NCBI RefSeq assembly: GCF_032854445.1
Contig: NC_088302.1
Span: forward strand, 21,773,788-21,837,787
Reading direction: 5' to 3'
From: Liolophura sinensis
Taxonomy: Eukaryota > Mollusca > Polyplacophora > Chitonida > Chitonidae
Length of the DNA stretch: 64,000 nucleotides
In this document: positions 35,701 to 47,400 of the stretch, one piece after another
Layout of the letters: the number at the start of each line of letters is the position of its first letter
How positions within the stretch are numbered: position 1 is the first letter of the stretch
Program-made: the position numbers and the translations under genes
Notes under the pieces: generated by a model
What the model saw: the letters and a program-made list of their open reading frames with translations, nothing else
Database searches by the model: none
Told to the model about the DNA's origin: nothing

Positions 35701-38700
35701 AAAAGGTGGAGTGCTGTCTCCTTTGAAAAAAAAATTGAAGTGCCGTTTATCTAAATATTAATTTTTAAATCCATCATAAGTTTCGGTTTTTGATGAGCAC
35801 CCTTCATGTATGGCTTAAAGGATCAAGCAAAGGATTAAAAGGTGGAGTGTGGACTTGTCTGCTTTAAACAAAAACAAGAAGTGGCTTTCATCTACTGTCA
35901 ATCTTCAAGCTGTTCTCATGTTTGTAAGGTGTTTCATATTCTGGCATATTTTCAAGGCATTTTTCTGCATTGACAGATAAAATTACACTTTGTATAATGC
36001 CCTGAAACTGGCCAGTCTAACCAATGTAGTTTTGTCTCCAAAATCAAATTAAAAATATGCATAAATTGCACTGAAAGTTGCTCTTTTATAGACGAAAAGT
36101 TTGAGGAGTTAGGATATATTGATTTTTAAATCCATCATCAGTTACTTCTTTCATGAAAACCCTACATGTATGACATTCTCTTCCATTTGGTTTGTAAATG
36201 TATGCTTTCTTTAGGTATTGTAATTTTCACACCTTTTCATCCCCGTGTCCCATACAATTCATCAGTTACCAGTTTCCATGAACACCCAATGACTTTCTCT
36301 CCCAAGTTTATTCTTGAACACATACTTGTTTTCTTCAGATATCGTAATTTCCGCACCTTTTTAATCCCCGTGCCCCTTACAATTTGTCAGTTATCAGTTT
36401 CCATGAACACCCAATGACTTTCTCTCTCAGTTTATTCTTGAACGCATACTTGTTTTCTTCAGATATCATAATTTCTGCACCTTTTCGTCCCATGCCCCAT
36501 ACAATTTATCAGTTATCAATTTCCCTGAACATCCTGTGACTTTCTCTGCCAGTTTATTCTTGAATGCATACTTGTTTTCTTCAGATATCGTAATTTCCGC
36601 ACCTTTTCGTCCCATGCCCCATACAATTTATCAGTTATCAATTTCCCTGAACACCCTGTGACTTTCTCTGCCAGTTTATTCTTGAATGCATACTTGTTTT
36701 CTTCAGATATCGTAATTTCTGCACCTTTTCGTCCCATGCCCCATACAATTTATCAGTTATCAATTTCCCTGAACACCCTGTGACTTTCTCTGCCAGTTTA
36801 TTCTTGAATGCATACTTGTTTTCTTCAGATATCGTAATTTCTGCACCTTTTCGTCCCATGCCCCATACAATTTATCAGTTATCAATTTCCCTGAACACCC
36901 TGTGACTTTCTCTGCCAGTTTATTCTTGAACGCATACTTGTTTTCTTCAGATATCATAATTTCTGCACCTTTTCGTCCCATGCCCCATACAATTTATCAG
37001 TTATCAATTTCCCTGAACACCCTGTGACTTTCTCTGCCAGTTTATTCTTGAACGCATACTTGTTTTCTTCAGATATCGTAATTTCCGCACATTCACGTCC
37101 CCACGCCCTGTACAGTTCTCCTGCCTGACTCTGGACCACAGTGGTGAACTGGTCTGTGCTGGGGGTCAGGATGAGTTTGAAATCTTTGTCTGGTCTATGA
37201 AAATGGGAAGACTGCTGGAGGTGAGAAGACTCATGTATTAAGGTCATGAAAAGCCTGAAAATTAGATTTTTTTTTGTAATTGGGCCTGGAAAAGCCTTTA
37301 GACTGGGACTTCAGAACCAACCTGAGCTACAGTGTATATTTATTTATTTATTTGATTGGTGTTTTACGCCGTACTCAAGAATATTTCACTTATATGACGG
37401 TGGCCAGCATTATGGTGGGAGGAAACCAGGCAGTGCCCAGGGGAAACCCACGACCTCCACAGGTTGCTGTCAGACCTCCCCACGAGAGGAAGCCAGCATG
37501 AGCTGGACTTGAACTCACTGGGATCACATTGATGAAAGACTCCTGGGTCATTATGCTGTGCTAGCGTACTAACCAACTCAGCCACGGAGCCCCCTACTAC
37601 AGTGTATAGTATAGCTTTCTTCCAGGGGAATTTGTATTCCAACTTTAAAACTGCCTAATACAGTGGAGTGTATATGTGAAAAGGTGTATATCTGAAAGCT
37701 CAGTCAATTAAGATTACTTTTCATGGCTTTAAGATTGTATAGGTGCAGTATATTTATTCCAAGTAGCATGGAAAATATGGATTTTATACCAGGAAAAGCC
37801 TTGACAAAGCCTGGAATTTCTTCAGCTCTTCGTGTTGTGTTGAAGATGGGATGTATTGGTTTCAGTGGCACTATAGTACGTTTTGTGTGGTCATATTGGT
37901 TTCAGTGGCACTGTAGTACGTTTTGTATGGTCACGAATACAAGTTACAGTGACCTGGTTGTCGCAGTACAAACCGTTTAAGAACGCGATTTAATTTTAAT
38001 CATTCTAGACATTTCCGAGATTTTTCGAAAAAGTTAATCATTTCCTGGTTTGATGCCCAGTTTGAGAATGTACTGTAATTCTTCAGCCTTTTGAACCACT
38101 TTTTTTTCAGTGGAATTTGTGCTTACAATTATTATGAAAATGACATTAAACTTAATATGTTTGTGTCATTAAAGATGCAAGATTCGTATGTTATATTTTC
38201 ATAAATAGTTGAAGAATTAGGGTAGTGGAAAGTTCATGTCAGGCTGGTGTCAGACTGGGTGGAGTGTATTGGGGCTTTGACATGGTATTCCAGCAAGACT
38301 GCGCTACAAATATATCGACACTTGGGCTGGCATTGTACAGGGTAACTTTGTCATGATAATGCTGAAATAATGTCAAATTTCGAAGAGGATCCGAACAAAG
38401 AAACAAAGATTTATTTGTTTGTAAGATTGGTGTTTTACGCCATATTGGAGAATATTTCTTCTATGCCAGCATTATGGTGGGAGGAGGACAAACGAAGCAC
38501 CAAACACTGTGGACTGTGTTCATGAGTTCATATTCATGAGTACGGAGTATAACACCAATCAAAAAAATCAAAAAGAGTAAATGAAGTGATCAGCATGTTG
38601 TAATGTCTGTCTACAGGTATTGGCCGGCCATGAAGGCCCCAATCAGTAGTCTGGCCTTCAGTTCCAGCCACACCCTGTTGGCCAGTGGCTCCTGGGACAA

Positions 38701-40550
38701 CACCATCAAACTATGGGACATCTTTGAAAGCAAGGGAGCGAAAGAGACAATAACTCTTTCATCTGATGGTAACACATATTTTACTGTAATGTGTATAAAA
38801 GCTGTCAATCGGGTAATGTGACTAAATGGTGGCTAAAGGTGGGAGGGTTATTGGTGGTTATATGTATATGATACCAAGAGTTACTTCTTGTCAATCAAAA
38901 TATGGCTTGCTGTCACATCAGGGCCTTAGATCTATGAATGGTAAAGAGTATGAGTGCTGGTAAATAAAATTTGCATATGAACTTTTATGTTGGAAAACTA
39001 TACCTTGAAAACTTAATAGGCATATTTTGGAACCTTTTCTCAATTATTTCTCCATTTTCATCAAAATCAGTGTTGATAAGTTTTTATTAAGGTATGATTA
39101 GTATGTGGGATATGGTATAAAGACTTAAAAAACACTTGTCTTTTGAGTTTATTATTGTTTTTTTTTTTTCCACCATAGAACATGTAGCAATCAAGTCCAG
39201 CTCATGCTGACTTCCTCTCCATCCGTTCGCGGTAAGGTTTGCTAGCAACCTCTGGGTGGTCATGGGTTTCCCTGAGCCCGGTTTCCTCCCACCATAATTC
39301 TGGCTGCCATTGTATAAGTGAAATACTCTTGAGTATGGCATAAAATATCAATTGATCAATTAAATATATAGTATATGTCCCACAGTGAGTCCATGCGGCT
39401 GTATATGCTGTAAATGTAGGAAACTGATTTGGTTCACACTTTGACAAATTCTTTTCCTGCCCTTGTTATTAATACTGAAAACCAAAAGCGAGTTTAGTTT
39501 CCCTAACCAGGTGCTTGCCCTGTGTCTCATATTAAGAGTTATTTATGAACATTTATTTACAGTGCTAGCCCTTGTCTTTCGGCCGATGGTAATGAGATTG
39601 CCGTGGCAACACTGGATGCTCAGATCAGCTTCTGGAATCCCCAGACTGGGGAACAGACAGGATCCATAGAGGGCAGACATGACCTGGGTTACTCCAGGAA
39701 AGACACAGACAAAATCACTGCCAAGAAATCTGCTTTTGGAAAGTATGAGAGCAGTCATTTTGAAAATTGACCACTTCAGATACATAAGTAAATTAACAAT
39801 AAATAATGAAGTTTTTTTCTTAATTTATCACATTTCAGAATTTTCCTTACTGTTCCAAGTTCAGATAGTGCACAATTTGAATATCTGATGTAATGGCTGG
39901 TGTAAAAATTGATGTTAAATGCAGGGAGTTTTATTGTTAACTGCAGATGTCTAATGATGCATATTGTGTTAAGAAAGAGATATGAGGTCTTCATTAAATT
40001 CAGAAAGAAAAATGTTGCCTTTCATATTTCGTGGGACTAGCATTTGGCCCTTGAAGCTATAAGTTTAGTGGATGTGTTAAATTGACATGTTAATTATGGC
40101 CTGCCAATGCAGGGAGTCTTTATGTTTTAACCAAGAAAATGTACTTACCACCTTCATCAAGAGAAATGCAAACACTGACCTGTTGGATTGTATGTGTACA
40201 TTTGACCAAAGTACATTGTAGTTTTGTTGCATTTTTTGATCATGAATTTGAATTTTCATGTAGTTTATTCATCCTACAGGGCCTTCAACACAATCTGTTA
40301 CTCAGCAGATGGTAGCTGTCTCCTGGCTGCTGGGAAATCTAAGAATGTGTGTATTTATTCTGTGGCTGACCAGTTGCTGATGAAGAAGTTCGAGGTTTCC
40401 TGTAACATGTCCTATGATGGCATGCAGGTAAACATTCATTGACACTTGCTCGTTAAAGCACTACTGTGCTTGTCCTAATTTTTGGGACAGATATCAGCAG
40501 TGCAGGAACCAAAAAAGTACATGATTTCTCTCCCATTTGTGAAAGGAAAA

Positions 40551-40600
<50 letters not shown>

Positions 40601-43600
40601 CATAAGATGAACTAAACAATGTGAGAAAGGAGAAAGTGTGTATTCCTGTTCTAATAATCATATGTATATTGGCTAAGGAACAGACTAGGTGTTCTAAAAC
40701 TTAGAAGAATTACAGTACTTCAATTCTAAGAAGATCTCTGTGAAAATATTAAAACATATACATGTAGCCCTGAAAGACTCCAACTCCTTTCTTGATATTT
40801 GCCTTGTGCCATGAAGGCTTCCAAGGCACACATGCCTTGGCCACTGCCTCTGTCTTCCTGCTGCTCCACTATGAAGTGGGACATGTGCGTTGCTGCTCAA
40901 GATGGCGGCAGTGACCAAGGTCTGTGGGTCGGGACATACGCTGGCAGTGCGGCGGGTGGGGAAAGCAGGTCTTTAAGTAGGTGTCTTTTATCTACACAAG
41001 ACTCATTGAATAACAGAGGTAATCAGCCTGGACCTTCATTGAGTACAAAATTAACACTTTTCGTCTTGAGACTCCAACGACGCTAGGCCAATATAAGAAA
41101 AGGAGTTTGAATCTTTCGAGGCTGGCTACATGTAATGCAATTGCTCAGAAGGATTTACAAGCTACAACTGAAGTAAAATCTTCGTTTTCGGTAAAAATTG
41201 CCTGATGTAACATGATAATATTCCTTCTGCGATGTTGAATCAAGCAGCTACATGGTTGATATCAGGTAAGTTATGCTGGAATGACATCAAGCTTGTTCTG
41301 TTGTGACGTCATGTCAGGAAAACTGGAAACAACAAATTGACAAGAAAAAACATAAAAAAAATTGCAATAGCTGTTTTAATATACTGCAGTTTTAATATAC
41401 TGCAGTTTTTTAACAATTTGGAAAAGCAACTCAGGCAATCTTGATCCTTACCATAAATATGGGGAACTTCTTACCGACTTTGAATGGTAACACATGTACA
41501 GAGGCAGCTAGTATTTTGTGAAAAGTAATTATATGGGGTGTTGTAAAAATAATATCAAGAATTCAGTTGGATTCATTTGATTGATTTTTGGTAAAAGTCT
41601 CTTTAAAAGAGCATGAAAAAAAAAAACTGAAGAATCTTTGTGCTGCTGAAAACTTAGTTAATTAGCTTAACAATTAATATCTTCACAACTTTTTTTTTTT
41701 TTTTTTTTTTGAAATATGAACAACCAAATGAGTACATAGGTGTATGTAGTTGGCCATGTCTCAGTTGGTGTCTTATGTTTTTGTCAGTCATTTGTTCTCA
41801 GTTTTAAATCTTCTAATAGTAACAATTTTCTGTTCCCATTGGCAATAACTCCAACAGTGGTTGCTCCCATAACTGTTCATGAACAGGAATTTCATGTCCA
41901 TCTTGTTTTTCAGCAATTTTTGGACAAAAAGAGCATGACAGAGTGGGGGAGTTTACAACTGGTAGAGGAAGGTGTGGATGAAGGGGACTCGTCACATCAG
42001 ATCAGCCTGCCGGGGGTCAAGAGTGGGGACTTCAGCTCCCGGAAATGGAAGCCTCAAGTACGAGTGTCAGCTGTCCAGTTCTCACCCACAGGTCAGTAGC
42101 AGCAGATAACTTACAGCCACTTATTAAAGGCCATAAACCAGCTCATACTAATTGTTGGTGATGTAAGCCTTTGGACTGATGACGTGTCATTTCTAGTGTC
42201 TCTTGAACAGTATTTGAGTTAATTTGCCGGCAAAGTGAATATTGTTGTATTAGAACTTTCTGCTCAATGCAAGATAATTCTATGCCCTTTGTTTTCTCAG
42301 GTCGCTGTTGGGCTGCCACCACCACTGAGGGATTGCTGATTTACTCATTGGATCATAATCTTGTCTTTGATCCATTCCATCTTGACATGGAGATCACACC
42401 TTCAAGTGTAAAGAGTACTCAAGAGAAGGGAGAATACTCTGCAGCACTAATGCTAAGTTTTAGGCTGAATGAACAGAGCCTGATTCAGATGGTCACAGAA
42501 AGTATTCCCCCAAGTGACAGTAAGTGGTATCATGATCTGACTTCCTTTTGAGAGCATACTCTTGTAGTACTTAAACAGGGCCATTTGTACAAAAAAAAAA
42601 TTAAAGGTTCTTCATCTCAAATTTCAAAGTTGACATAATTTGTGACTGTATTTTATAAATAAATTTGTATGAACACTCATCTCTTCGATGGTTATCATAC
42701 ATCATATATTTTTGTTAAATTTACTTATTAGTTTTACATGTAAGATACACCTTGATCGGTTTGGATGTCCAACATTTTGGGCGCAATTTCCAGAACTCAG
42801 ATCTGACTATCTGGATATGGCCATATTAATATCGGCTGAATAAAAACTTTCAAGTTTTAAGCGTAGAAATGAAAATAACATGGCTTATATGATGATATAA
42901 TGAAAACAACACTGAATTCCAAGCAAGCGGAGATCATTTTGCTTTATGTGTGGGTGATGGTGATCTGCTGGCTTATTTAAAAGAAGCCTTGTACATTTGT
43001 CAATCCAGCTGGTTGGCACTTTATCAGTGAGGTCGTAGTCTTGAATCCAACTCCTGGTTTAGCCACGACTAAGATATTTTAGGTACCAAATGAAAGTGTC
43101 ATTTTTCTCCTAGCACTCATTTTCTGTTCCACTGAAAATTAGCAGTTGTTAAACACATGAAAAAAAAGTCTGAAGTATGTTACCTAATTCCTTTGGCCAA
43201 AATAAAATAAATCAAATAAATCAAAGAGGGAGAGCTGTAATGTTAAGCTGCAGCAACTAGTCCTGGCCAAAGTGGTAGAAGTGAAACAATCTTATTGTCA
43301 GGGAACACTGCCCAATGAAATGGACTAAATCAGACCATTTTGTATTTATTTTCTCAGTTGACCTAGTGGGAGTGTCATTGCCGGATGTCTATGTGGATAA
43401 AATGCTGGATTTTTGTGCCTCTAAAGTGGAGAGCTCCCCCCACCTGGAATTTTACCTTTTGTGGATACAGAAACTCCTGTTTGCTCATGGACCCCGGCTA
43501 AAGCAACGCTCCCAGGCTATAATGTCAACGCTACGGTCTCTGCAGAGGAACGTCACAAGGAAATTTGATGACATAAGTAAACTGTGAGTACTTATTTCTG

Positions 43601-44424
43601 ATGCTGCACGTTTTTGGTGTTTGTTACCCTTTTTTGTGTGCATGTTAGGCCAAAAGAAAAACAAATCGTCTGTTTTGGTGATTGGAAAGCCTTAAAGAAC
43701 AGGAAAATAAAAAGGTGGTTTTTCAGTTTTATTTTTATCACATTTTTGGATTTGGCTCACCAAAAAAACACAAAGTAAAGTTAGAGTCACCTTAATATCA
43801 CATGGCGATATCATTTTAACAGAAGAGGTAGCCCATGTACACAGACATGAAATGAAACTTTTATTCTTTTGACATCTTAAATGTTAAGTTTAAAAATTGG
43901 GAATCCTCCCTGACTTAAAGCTGTGTCTCAGAGGAGGTGCTGTGTGGGATGTCAGGTCTGGTGTCTTAGGCAAGGTGCTCCATTGAGTTGTGGATTTATT
44001 TGTTTGATTGATGTTTTACGCTGTATTCAAAAATTGTTGAATACCTTGAAGGCATATCTGTCAGCATATGCTCTTTTAATGATAAGGTATGCGAAAAGGT
44101 GTTTATGATGTCTTCTGGAATGGAATTCTCCAGACGTTAAGTTTGAATGAACTTTTGCATTGTGTTTTATTTTGGATTCTTTTTTCTTATTTTGCCAATG
44201 ACTTTACCATTGTTCCGGACAATCCAGCATTTTAAGGATTTATCTTTGCTCTGTGTAGGTGTGATCACAATCGGTACAGTATACAGTATGTGCTGTCCTT
44301 AGCGGAGTTAAAAAGAAAGAGAGGACGTGTGCTGGAAGGAACTGAGGATCAGTCTGACCCTGAGGACTGTGAGGACAATTGCGATAGGGACAGTGACAGT
44401 AGTTTGGAGTTCTTAACAACCTGA
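26390..44424 (+). CDS. PWP2: PWP2/UTP1, WD40 protein of the small-subunit processome (complete, 19 exons, two frame breaks)
   Basis: PWP2 (UTP1) is a UTP-B component that helps fold and cleave pre-rRNA in the nucleolus. Exons: 26390-26407, 27417-27529, 28839-28933, 30168-30267, 30986-31129, 31527-31662, 32262-32430, 32883-32940, 33119-33274, 33594-33801, 34978-35126, 37073-37220, 38617-38768, 39563-39742, 40280-40427, 41914-42091, 42301-42519, 43358-43583 and 44259-44424 (TGA 44422-44424). Total 2763 nt, about 920 codons, close to the usual ~919 residues. Tandem WD40 repeats include GQLLVWEWQSESY, YSPDGQFIATGGDDGKVKVW, GSWDNTIKLWD and GRCWAATTTEGLLIYSLD. The C-terminal UTP12-type helical part follows (HLEFYLLWIQKLLFAHG) and then an acidic tail. 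Exon 1 codes only MKFNYR. Exon 13 has one extra C and exon 14 lacks one base relative to the conserved frame, so the reading frame is broken as given. Confidence 0.93.
26719..26758. repeat. (TA)n microsatellite
   Basis: About 40 bp of pure TA in PWP2 intron 1. Confidence 0.95.
27005..27178 (+). mobile_element. SINE (family 1), 5'-truncated, PWP2 intron 1
   Basis: It starts at 'ctctggccgtacgtgggaag', then 'cctgcggatggtcgtgggtt', 'accataatgctggctgctgt', 'gaaatattcttgagtacggc' and an AATCAAATAAATAAAT tail. The tRNA head is missing. Confidence 0.9.
27222..27385 (+). mobile_element. second 5'-truncated SINE in direct tandem
   Basis: It starts at nearly the same internal point as the previous copy ('ttctggccgtacatgggaat') and runs to 'accagtcaagtaaataaa'. 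It ends about 30 bp before PWP2 exon 2. An extra 'gccacttgct' interrupts the core. Confidence 0.88.
28086..28580 (+). repeat. 33-bp minisatellite, PWP2 intron 2
   Basis: The unit of 33 bp reads 'gaacaaagatgctatgagaa' then 'attgtgacattgt', in about 15 copies. Subtypes alternate ('aagatgtcatggaaa' versus 'aaggtgttatgagaa'), suggesting higher-order units. Because 33 is a multiple of three, long frames stay open on both strands; this is a by-product of the repeat, not a gene. It ends about 260 bp before exon 3. Confidence 0.95.
29245..29885 (+). repeat. 33-bp minisatellite carrying splice-like motifs, PWP2 intron 3
   Basis: The unit of about 33 bp contains 'ggatggtaagtttgcaattt' followed by 'cagacaaaacaaa', in about 19 copies. 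Most units hold a strong donor consensus (GGTAAGT) and, about 17 nt later, an acceptor-like TTTGCAATTTCAG. Frames are open on both strands by virtue of the repeat length. It lies between exon 3 (ends 28933) and exon 4 (starts 30168). Confidence 0.95.
34003..34034 (+). other. putative G-quadruplex motif 1, PWP2 intron 10
   Basis: Four G-runs of 5, 4, 5 and 6 on the transcribed-sense strand are separated by loops of 7, 1 and 4 nt. The motif is visible in sequence; folding is inferred. Confidence 0.6.
34805..34828 (+). other. putative G-quadruplex motif 2, PWP2 intron 10
   Basis: Runs of 4, 4, 5 and 5 G with loops of 1, 3 and 2 nt, on the same strand and in the same intron as motif 1. It is a compact pattern expected to fold stably. 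Confidence 0.65.
35918..36120 (+). repeat. dispersed repeat of unknown class, copy 3
   Basis: Same ordered blocks as 9936-10125 and 13085-13300: 'ccctgaaactggccag', 'gttttgtctccaaaatcaaa' and 'gcataaattgcactgaaagt'. Being in three introns of two different genes shows it is interspersed, not local. Confidence 0.7.
36170..37072 (+). repeat. about 122-bp array made of intron end plus start of PWP2 exon 12
   Basis: Acceptor-like junctions recur at 36215, 36339, 36463, 36585, 36707, 36829, 36951 and finally the real exon start at 37073, spaced 124, 124 and then 122 bp. After each junction comes an exon-12-like start (ATATCGTAATTTCCGCAC, RNFRTF in translation). About 45 nt later the unit returns to intron sequence with a pyrimidine-rich 'acttgttttcttcag'. 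The five units before the exon are almost identical, and the two most distal are more diverged. Confidence 0.93.
37337..37594 (-). mobile_element. SINE (family 1), full length, reverse, PWP2 intron 12
   Basis: The reversed tail 'tatttatttatttgattggt' is followed by 'cgccgtactcaagaatattt', 'cagcattatggtgggaggaa' and 'aagccagcatgagctggact'. The head is reversed as 'aaccaactcagccacggagc' (A box on the minus strand). Confidence 0.93.
38405..38570. mobile_element. rearranged SINE remnant
   Basis: The left part is in reverse orientation ('gattggtgttttacgccata' through 'cagcattatggtgggagga'), but the right part is a forward tail ('catgagtacggagtataaca' then 'ccaatcaaaaaaatc'). Two SINE ends now point towards each other with the middle deleted. 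Confidence 0.65.
39183..39370 (+). mobile_element. SINE (family 1), 5'-truncated, PWP2 intron 13
   Basis: 'caagtccagctcatgctgac', 'tgggtggtcatgggtttccc', 'cctcccaccataattctggc', 'gtgaaatactcttgagtatg', and an unusual tail 'atcaattgatcaattaaata'. Confidence 0.85.
40554..40596. repeat. (TA)n microsatellite
   Basis: About 43 bp of TA in PWP2 intron 15. Confidence 0.95.
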
Positions 44425-47400
44425 CACCACACCCCAACCCAACACCCCTCCCACACTCGTAGTGTGTTGTGGACTTCCCTGGTGAAGCTGACTGCCATGG
44501 TACAAGGATGAGCTAACAACTTGACCCAGCAGTCCTTTAGTGTGTGGACACATCTGTTTGTAGAGGGTTGAATGGAAGTCGTCACCTTTCTCTGTAAATA
44601 ACTCAGTGTGCATGTGCATAGCAACGAGGTATCGTGCAAATATCAGTCTGCCAACAACCTGTGGATGGTCCTGGGATTCCCTCCTATCATAATGCTAGCT
44701 GTTGTTACATATGTGTGAAATATATGATATAAGATTATATCAACAGATTAGAAGCAGTATAGGGATACACAGTTGTGCTCTGGTATGTCCAAAGTATGGC
44801 TCTTGCAGCTTTGTATGGAATTCTCACCTTCCTGCCCAAACACATGCACAAGCATTCCAGTGTTTTGTTGACAGCAAAACAACGGAGGGATAATCAAAGC
44901 CTCGGTGTTATCAAGGTGTATAGCCTTTGTGAAGTGTGCATGGTTGTACAGTAATACTGTATAACCAGAATCTCACATGTCAAGTGGATTACAGATGTGA
45001 CAGACTTGTGGTTTCTCATCACTGTGGTTCAGGATTCAAATCCATTAGTAGTCATCTCCATCTTATAATATGTACGATGTACTTAACAATTTTTCAGTCA
45101 TATGACGACGGCCGTCCTGTTAACATAATAAAAGTATTCTGGCATATTCACGAGCACTGTGGGATGGATAGTTGTTGCTCCTAACAATAGGCAGTGTGGA
45201 GAGGAGAAATGTGCCAACTGTGCACATGGTGTAAGGCAGTTGCCAGTGTATGTATGTAGTGTACACACAGAGGACTTGAATTGAAACACCAAGAGATTTT
45301 GAAGAGTGAAGCCTGTTAGCAGAATGTGAATTAATTTGTACATGTACAGGTGTGTGTACAGGATGGAATAGAATTGATTTCCCAAGTGATTCTAAAGAAT
45401 CAGACACATAGTGTTCATAGCGAGGAACGGGATGGAATCCTCAAAGGCCCTAGAAGACCATATGCAATTAGAAAATAAGGGAAAGAATTGAATAAGGGCG
45501 ATTAGAGTTAGAACTGTTTAATGGCTGAAGTAATGTCCTACCTTGTCATGTGACCTGTCAGAAATGTGAAGCAACTATTATTGGTCAAATTTACTATAGC
45601 ATGGGGCATTTGAAAAAGTGTTATAAAAAGTTGTTTAGAGTGAATGATCGATGGAGGAAATTGAGGTGCTGAGCATTTGTGAACTTGAAATTTCTAAAGG
45701 AAAGATGCGTCATTTGTGCCTGGAACATGGTGAGGTAAGCCATCGGTAAAGTAATGTCAATAAAGGTTGTCTAACACTTCGCATGATACATTTGCACTGG
45801 CTTTAACTTTAATGATATTAAAAGAGTTTGAACTCGAAACTCTCCTATTGGCCCTTCCACAAATGAGACGTGAATAAACCAGTGTTACAGTAAAATGGAT
45901 GAGATCAAGCTTTACTCTAAATGAGTAAGAATGCTTCTATTAATTGTTAAAATGTGCTGAATGACAGGGACTAGTTCCATTGAATGATACACGCATTTAG
46001 GGTATATATCTCATTTTCACATTTCTTTTATTATAATTGAAAGCAGTACTCAGTTATAGCCCATGACCAAGAAAGTCATAACTGGATGCTTTCTAAAGAA
46101 GGATAACTCAGTTGCAAAATACAATGTGCTATATCACTGAGCAGTGGACTGTTTTGCTGAGTTATCTTCCCTTAGACAACATACCGCTAGCGCTTTGCCT
46201 ATCTGGGTCATGGGCCATAACAGAGAATTTTCCCCCATTGAATTCCAGTACTATTATCATGAATATATTAAATGAAATACATGTACGTAGTCTGGGTTAC
46301 AGGCTATTACATTTGAATCAAGGTCTCTTATGAATTTTATATAAATAAATCTGACAATTCTGAAGGCTTGCTTCCTAGATTTACAGACACCGAATTAAAT
46401 GTGTAATTATTGGTAGACCATAATGGTGATTTGACTTTTGTTCTGCAGAGGTGGTTAGCGTGCCAGCGCAGCGCAAAGATCCAGGTGCCTCTTTCCAATG
46501 CTATCGCTGCGAGTTCAAATCCGGTTCACGCTGGCTTCCTCACTGGGGAGGTCTGATCTGCCAACAACCTGCAGAAGGTCGTGGGTTTCATCCCGAGCTC
46601 TGCCTAGTTTCCTCCCATTATGGTGCTAGTCGCCATCGTATGAGTGAAATATTCATGACTACGTCGTAAAACACTAATGAAGTAAATAAATTTATATTTT
46701 CTGTAGAACACACACACGAGTATGTGTATAGACAAACCAAAGGTGATTTCATGGATGTCGGGGTGGTTCAAAATATGATGGTGGTTTACTTAATTTGTTT
46801 CTCCCCCATTACATTTGAAATGAAGGTGTACAAATCCTGCTTGCTAATTTACATAAAGCTGTGCTTTAGTTGCAACTGATTCGCCCTTTGACCCATGAGC
46901 TTGCCTACTCTCATGTAGTAGCCGCTGGCTTGTCAGATGACTCTTGAAGTCAAGTGCGGTGATCTGCTATTGAGTTGGGCTCTACTCCATAAACTAGACG
47001 GTCGTATAAATGGAGTGCAGAAATTTAAGTGAAATAAATTACCATCAGGACCTTAAAAAAATGATCTCTTCTTGTAAAATAAGATATATGAAATTACTCA
47101 TTCATCATGAGTAATCCTTTTATTGAAAGAATAAATGATGGTGGCATAATATCGCGTCGGCAACATGTTGAAATCAGGAAGTACAAGTAAAGTTTTCCGT
47201 AAAATAATAACATGCAAAACCATTTGGAGGAGTCAGTCTTTTTGTCGTGTAGTTTTCAGACGATTTTTCCTCCTCTTCTTATAGTTCTGGTGCCATTTTT
47301 TTGAATTTGGTTCCATTTTGTTTGAGAAAGCCCAGTCTGTAAGGACTTCACGAAAATCAGTTGCAAGTCAAGTGCATAGGCCTACATTGTACGCATACAT

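Noticed and set aside
36516-37247. Serial minus-strand open frames of about 73 codons starting MGRKGAEI
   Set aside because: They repeat with the 122-bp array and run antisense to the duplicated exon-12 segment; the frames exist only because the repeat is duplicated.
39543-39562. Alternative frame ASPCLSADGNE at the start of PWP2 exon 14
   Set aside because: It would avoid the frame break only if exon 13 ended in phase 2, and it loses the conserved LALVFRP strand; the indel explanation fits better.
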